Source: Desulfobacterales bacterium | GTDB taxonomy: Bacteria > Desulfobacterota > Desulfobacteria > Desulfobacterales > C00003060 | NCBI GenBank assembly: GCA_030613145.1 | Contig: JAUWMM010000056.1 | Location: 1-8,527, forward strand | DNA: 8,527 nucleotides | Direction of reading: 5' to 3' | Notes under the pieces: generated by a model | What the model was told of the DNA's origin: nothing | The model's database searches: none | What the model saw: only the letters and a program-made list of their open reading frames with translations | Position numbers and translations under genes: made by a program | Part shown: piece after piece, positions 6,941-8,527 of the stretch | Layout: every line of letters begins with the position of its first letter | Position numbering within the stretch: position 1 is the first letter of the stretch

Positions 6941-7645
6941 CTACACGCCTAAGTAGGCTTTCTTGATCTCTGGCTCAGCCAGCATTTTATAAGCGGGTCC
7001 AGACAGTACAATCCGGCCATTCTGGAGTACATAAGCCTTGTCTGCGATCTCCAGCGAGTGTCGTACGTTTTGCTCAACTATAAGAACGGTGATTCCTCTT
7101 TCACGAATACCAGCTACGATTTCAAACATTTTTTTGACAATAAGAGGTGCTAATCCCAAGGAAGGCTCGTCCAATAAAAGAAGTTTGGGGCCGTTGATAA
7201 TTCCTCTGGCAATTGCCAGCATCTGTTGCTCGCCTCCTGAAAGAGTCCCTCCCAATTGGTCTAATCTACCTCGTAAAATGGGAAACATCCCAAAGCATTC
7301 TTCCATCCTTTTTTCAAGGTCGTGCTTCTTGCGTCTGGTGTAAGCACCCATTTCCAGGTTAGTGCGAACCGTGCTATTTGGGAAAATCCTTCGACCCTCA
7401 GGGGCATGGGAAATGCCTGCAGCTACAATCTCATGAGAGGCGGTACTTGTTATCTCCTTTCCTCCAAAATAAATACAGCCCCTGGATGGCCTTTGAAGTC
7501 CTGAGATAGTCCTGAGGGTTGTTGTCTTACCAGCGCCGTTCGCCCCAAGCAGTGCCACCACTTCTCCCACTCCCACCTGTAGATTCAGATCCCACAGAAC
7601 TTGCATCTTGCCGTAAAATACTTCAACATGCATTACCTCAAGCAT
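6941..7645 (-). CDS. livF: HAAT-family ABC transporter ATPase LivF
   Basis: This is one of two ATPase subunits that power the importer from the cytoplasmic side. The 234-residue product is of normal length. Walker A is GANGAGKT (34-41); the family-typical APEGRRIFP stands at the Q-loop (81-89); the signature is LSGGE (135-139); Walker B is LLLLDEP (155-161). LIVEQN replaces the usual switch His, which is normal in LivF. I chose ATG 7645: it overlaps the livG stop by 8 nt (ATGCTTGA) and gives the standard N-terminus MLEVMHVEVFYG. An in-frame TTG at 7678 would add 11 residues with no family support. A GAGGA stands 11 nt upstream, somewhat far, so coupling to livG is likely. The M20 gene follows after 14 nt. 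Confidence 0.95.
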   Translation of the reverse strand: MLEVMHVEVFYGKMQVLWDLNLQVGVGEVVALLGANGAGKTTTLRTISGLQRPSRGCIYFGGKEITSTASHEIVAAGISHAPEGRRIFPNSTVRTNLEMGAYTRRKKHDLEKRMEECFGMFPILRGRLDQLGGTLSGGEQQMLAIARGIINGPKLLLLDEPSLGLAPLIVKKMFEIVAGIRERGITVLIVEQNVRHSLEIADKAYVLQNGRIVLSGPAYKMLAEPEIKKAYLGV

Positions 7646-8381
7646 CACTATCAAAATCCTCGCCCAGATAGGCCCCAATTACCACAGGGTCATTTGCAAT
7701 CTCTTGCGGACTTCCTTCGGCTATCTTGCTTCCGTAGTTGAGCACGACAATGCGCTGGCATAAGGTCATGATCACCTTCAGTACATGTTCGATAATAATG
7801 AGAGTGATCCCACGCTGGTGAATCATGCCGATTAATTCTATCATGTCCTCAACCTCGGCTGGATTCAGGCCAGCTACCGCTTCATCCAGTAGCAGCAACT
7901 GTGGTGAGGTGGCCAGCGCCCGTGCCACCTCCAGTCTTTTCCGCTGGCCCATTGTCAAACTCCCGGCTGTCTGGTTCCTTTTATCCAAGAGTCCGGTGAA
8001 CGCCAGGATATCCTCGGCCTTGTGGTGCGCCTCCTTGGGCGGCAAAACCTTGGACGTACTGCCGAACATGGCTCCTATACTCACATTATCAATGACTGAA
8101 ATATTGGAAAAAGGCTTGACGATTTGAAAGGTCCGGCTTACGTTCAGCGAGGCCATACGGTGGGGTGGAAAACCGGTTATATCGACATTATTCAGGAAAA
8201 TCTGGCCTTGGTCGACGTTGTTGAAACCAGTAATCAAATTGAAAAGCGTTGTTTTGCCTGCGCCATTTGGTCCAATCAGGCCGACAATTTCACCGCGACG
8301 GACCGCCATATCAAAGGTCCTGATCGCCTGCAGTCCACCAAAACTTTTGGTAACCCTTTTGAGTTCCAGGATCATAAGCAT
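7638..8381 (-). CDS. livG: HAAT-family ABC transporter ATPase LivG
   Basis: This is the second ATPase subunit of the importer and the first gene of the cluster inside the window. The 247-residue product carries Walker A GPNGAGKT (37-44), Q-loop Gln86 in RTFQIVKPF, signature LTMGQ (142-146) followed by RKRLEVARAL, Walker B LLLLDEA (162-168), D-loop region AGLNPAE (170-176) and switch His199 in IIIEHV. The signature has Thr instead of the usual Ser, and DEA replaces DEP; both are seen in LivG-type ATPases of this style. ATG 8381 is the longest start. ATG 8375 two codons in has AGGG at a 7-nt spacing and may be the real start. Its stop is embedded in the livF start. No damage is visible. Confidence 0.94.
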   Translation of the reverse strand: MLMILELKRVTKSFGGLQAIRTFDMAVRRGEIVGLIGPNGAGKTTLFNLITGFNNVDQGQIFLNNVDITGFPPHRMASLNVSRTFQIVKPFSNISVIDNVSIGAMFGSTSKVLPPKEAHHKAEDILAFTGLLDKRNQTAGSLTMGQRKRLEVARALATSPQLLLLDEAVAGLNPAEVEDMIELIGMIHQRGITLIIIEHVLKVIMTLCQRIVVLNYGSKIAEGSPQEIANDPVVIGAYLGEDFDSDA

Positions 8382-8527
8382 ACCCTATAAGGCTATCCTA
8401 GTATGGATCGTTTAGGCTGAGGCCGGTTGTTTAAGTCTGCAATTTGCCCCCGAAGCCTCTGGTACTAAGTTCTTTTTATCAGCAACATTCTAATAGATTT
8501 TAAAACAAATTTAATTTTTTCCTCGTT
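8382..8527 (-). promoter_or_regulatory. AT-rich upstream region, probable promoter location for the cluster
   Basis: No gene is visible in these 146 nt. The distal part is strongly A+T-rich. TAGAAT (minus strand, 8487-8492) differs from the sigma-70 -10 box at one base, but the matching -35 position has only a weak TTAAAT-like hexamer. TTAAA-ACAAA-TTTAA (8500-8514) is a small imperfect palindrome nearby. The promoter assignment is tentative because the cluster may begin outside the window. Confidence 0.25.

Noticed and set aside
7646..7678. 11-residue N-terminal extension of LivF from TTG 7678
   Set aside because: It lies deep in livG with no ribosome site, while ATG 7645 gives the standard LivF start and overlap.
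8500..8514. TTAAA/TTTAA palindrome as an operator
   Set aside because: Such A+T-rich palindromes are common by chance in A+T-rich leaders, and no second copy was seen.

Overview
The window is one co-directional cluster on the minus strand. It reads from right to left as livG, livF, an M20 metallopeptidase/deacylase, a saccharopine-dehydrogenase-like oxidoreductase, a periplasmic substrate-binding protein, livH, livM, and a class-III PLP aminotransferase whose last few codons run off the left edge. No mobile element, CRISPR array, tRNA or rRNA was seen. The plus strand carries no convincing gene.

The host is most likely a Gram-negative bacterium. The binding protein has a Sec signal peptide ending AVA and no lipobox, which implies a periplasm. 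Base composition looks close to balanced by eye. The style of the LivG/LivF/LivH/LivM set would fit a deltaproteobacterial-type lineage, but the sequence alone does not settle the taxonomy.

Layout. 8527-8382 is an AT-rich leader that probably holds the promoter. livG and livF (8381-6941) overlap by 8 nt. The M20 enzyme (6926-5667) follows after 14 nt and overlaps the oxidoreductase by 8 nt, provided the latter starts at a TTG with a strong Shine-Dalgarno sequence. A 107-nt gap before the binding-protein gene holds a stem-loop followed by TTTT plus an overlapping alternative stem, and looks attenuator-like. The binding-protein gene is followed by tandem stops and a strong 13-bp intercistronic hairpin that abuts the livH ribosome binding site. 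livH and livM are 2 nt apart. A 160-nt gap with a 10-bp inverted repeat and a possible 20-codon leader ORF precedes the aminotransferase.

Working together. The five transporter parts form a complete HAAT-type (branched-chain amino acid/amide) ABC importer. The three enzymes inserted in and after the transporter genes would plausibly process the imported compound: an amide or acyl hydrolase (M20), an NAD(P)-dependent C-N oxidoreductase, and an amino-group transferase. The inferred theme is uptake and catabolism of an N-substituted, opine-like or diamino acid. The substrate cannot be read from the sequence. The points most worth checking are this enzyme combination, the M20 enzyme's apparent lack of the usual lid-domain histidine, and the structured RNA around the binding-protein gene.
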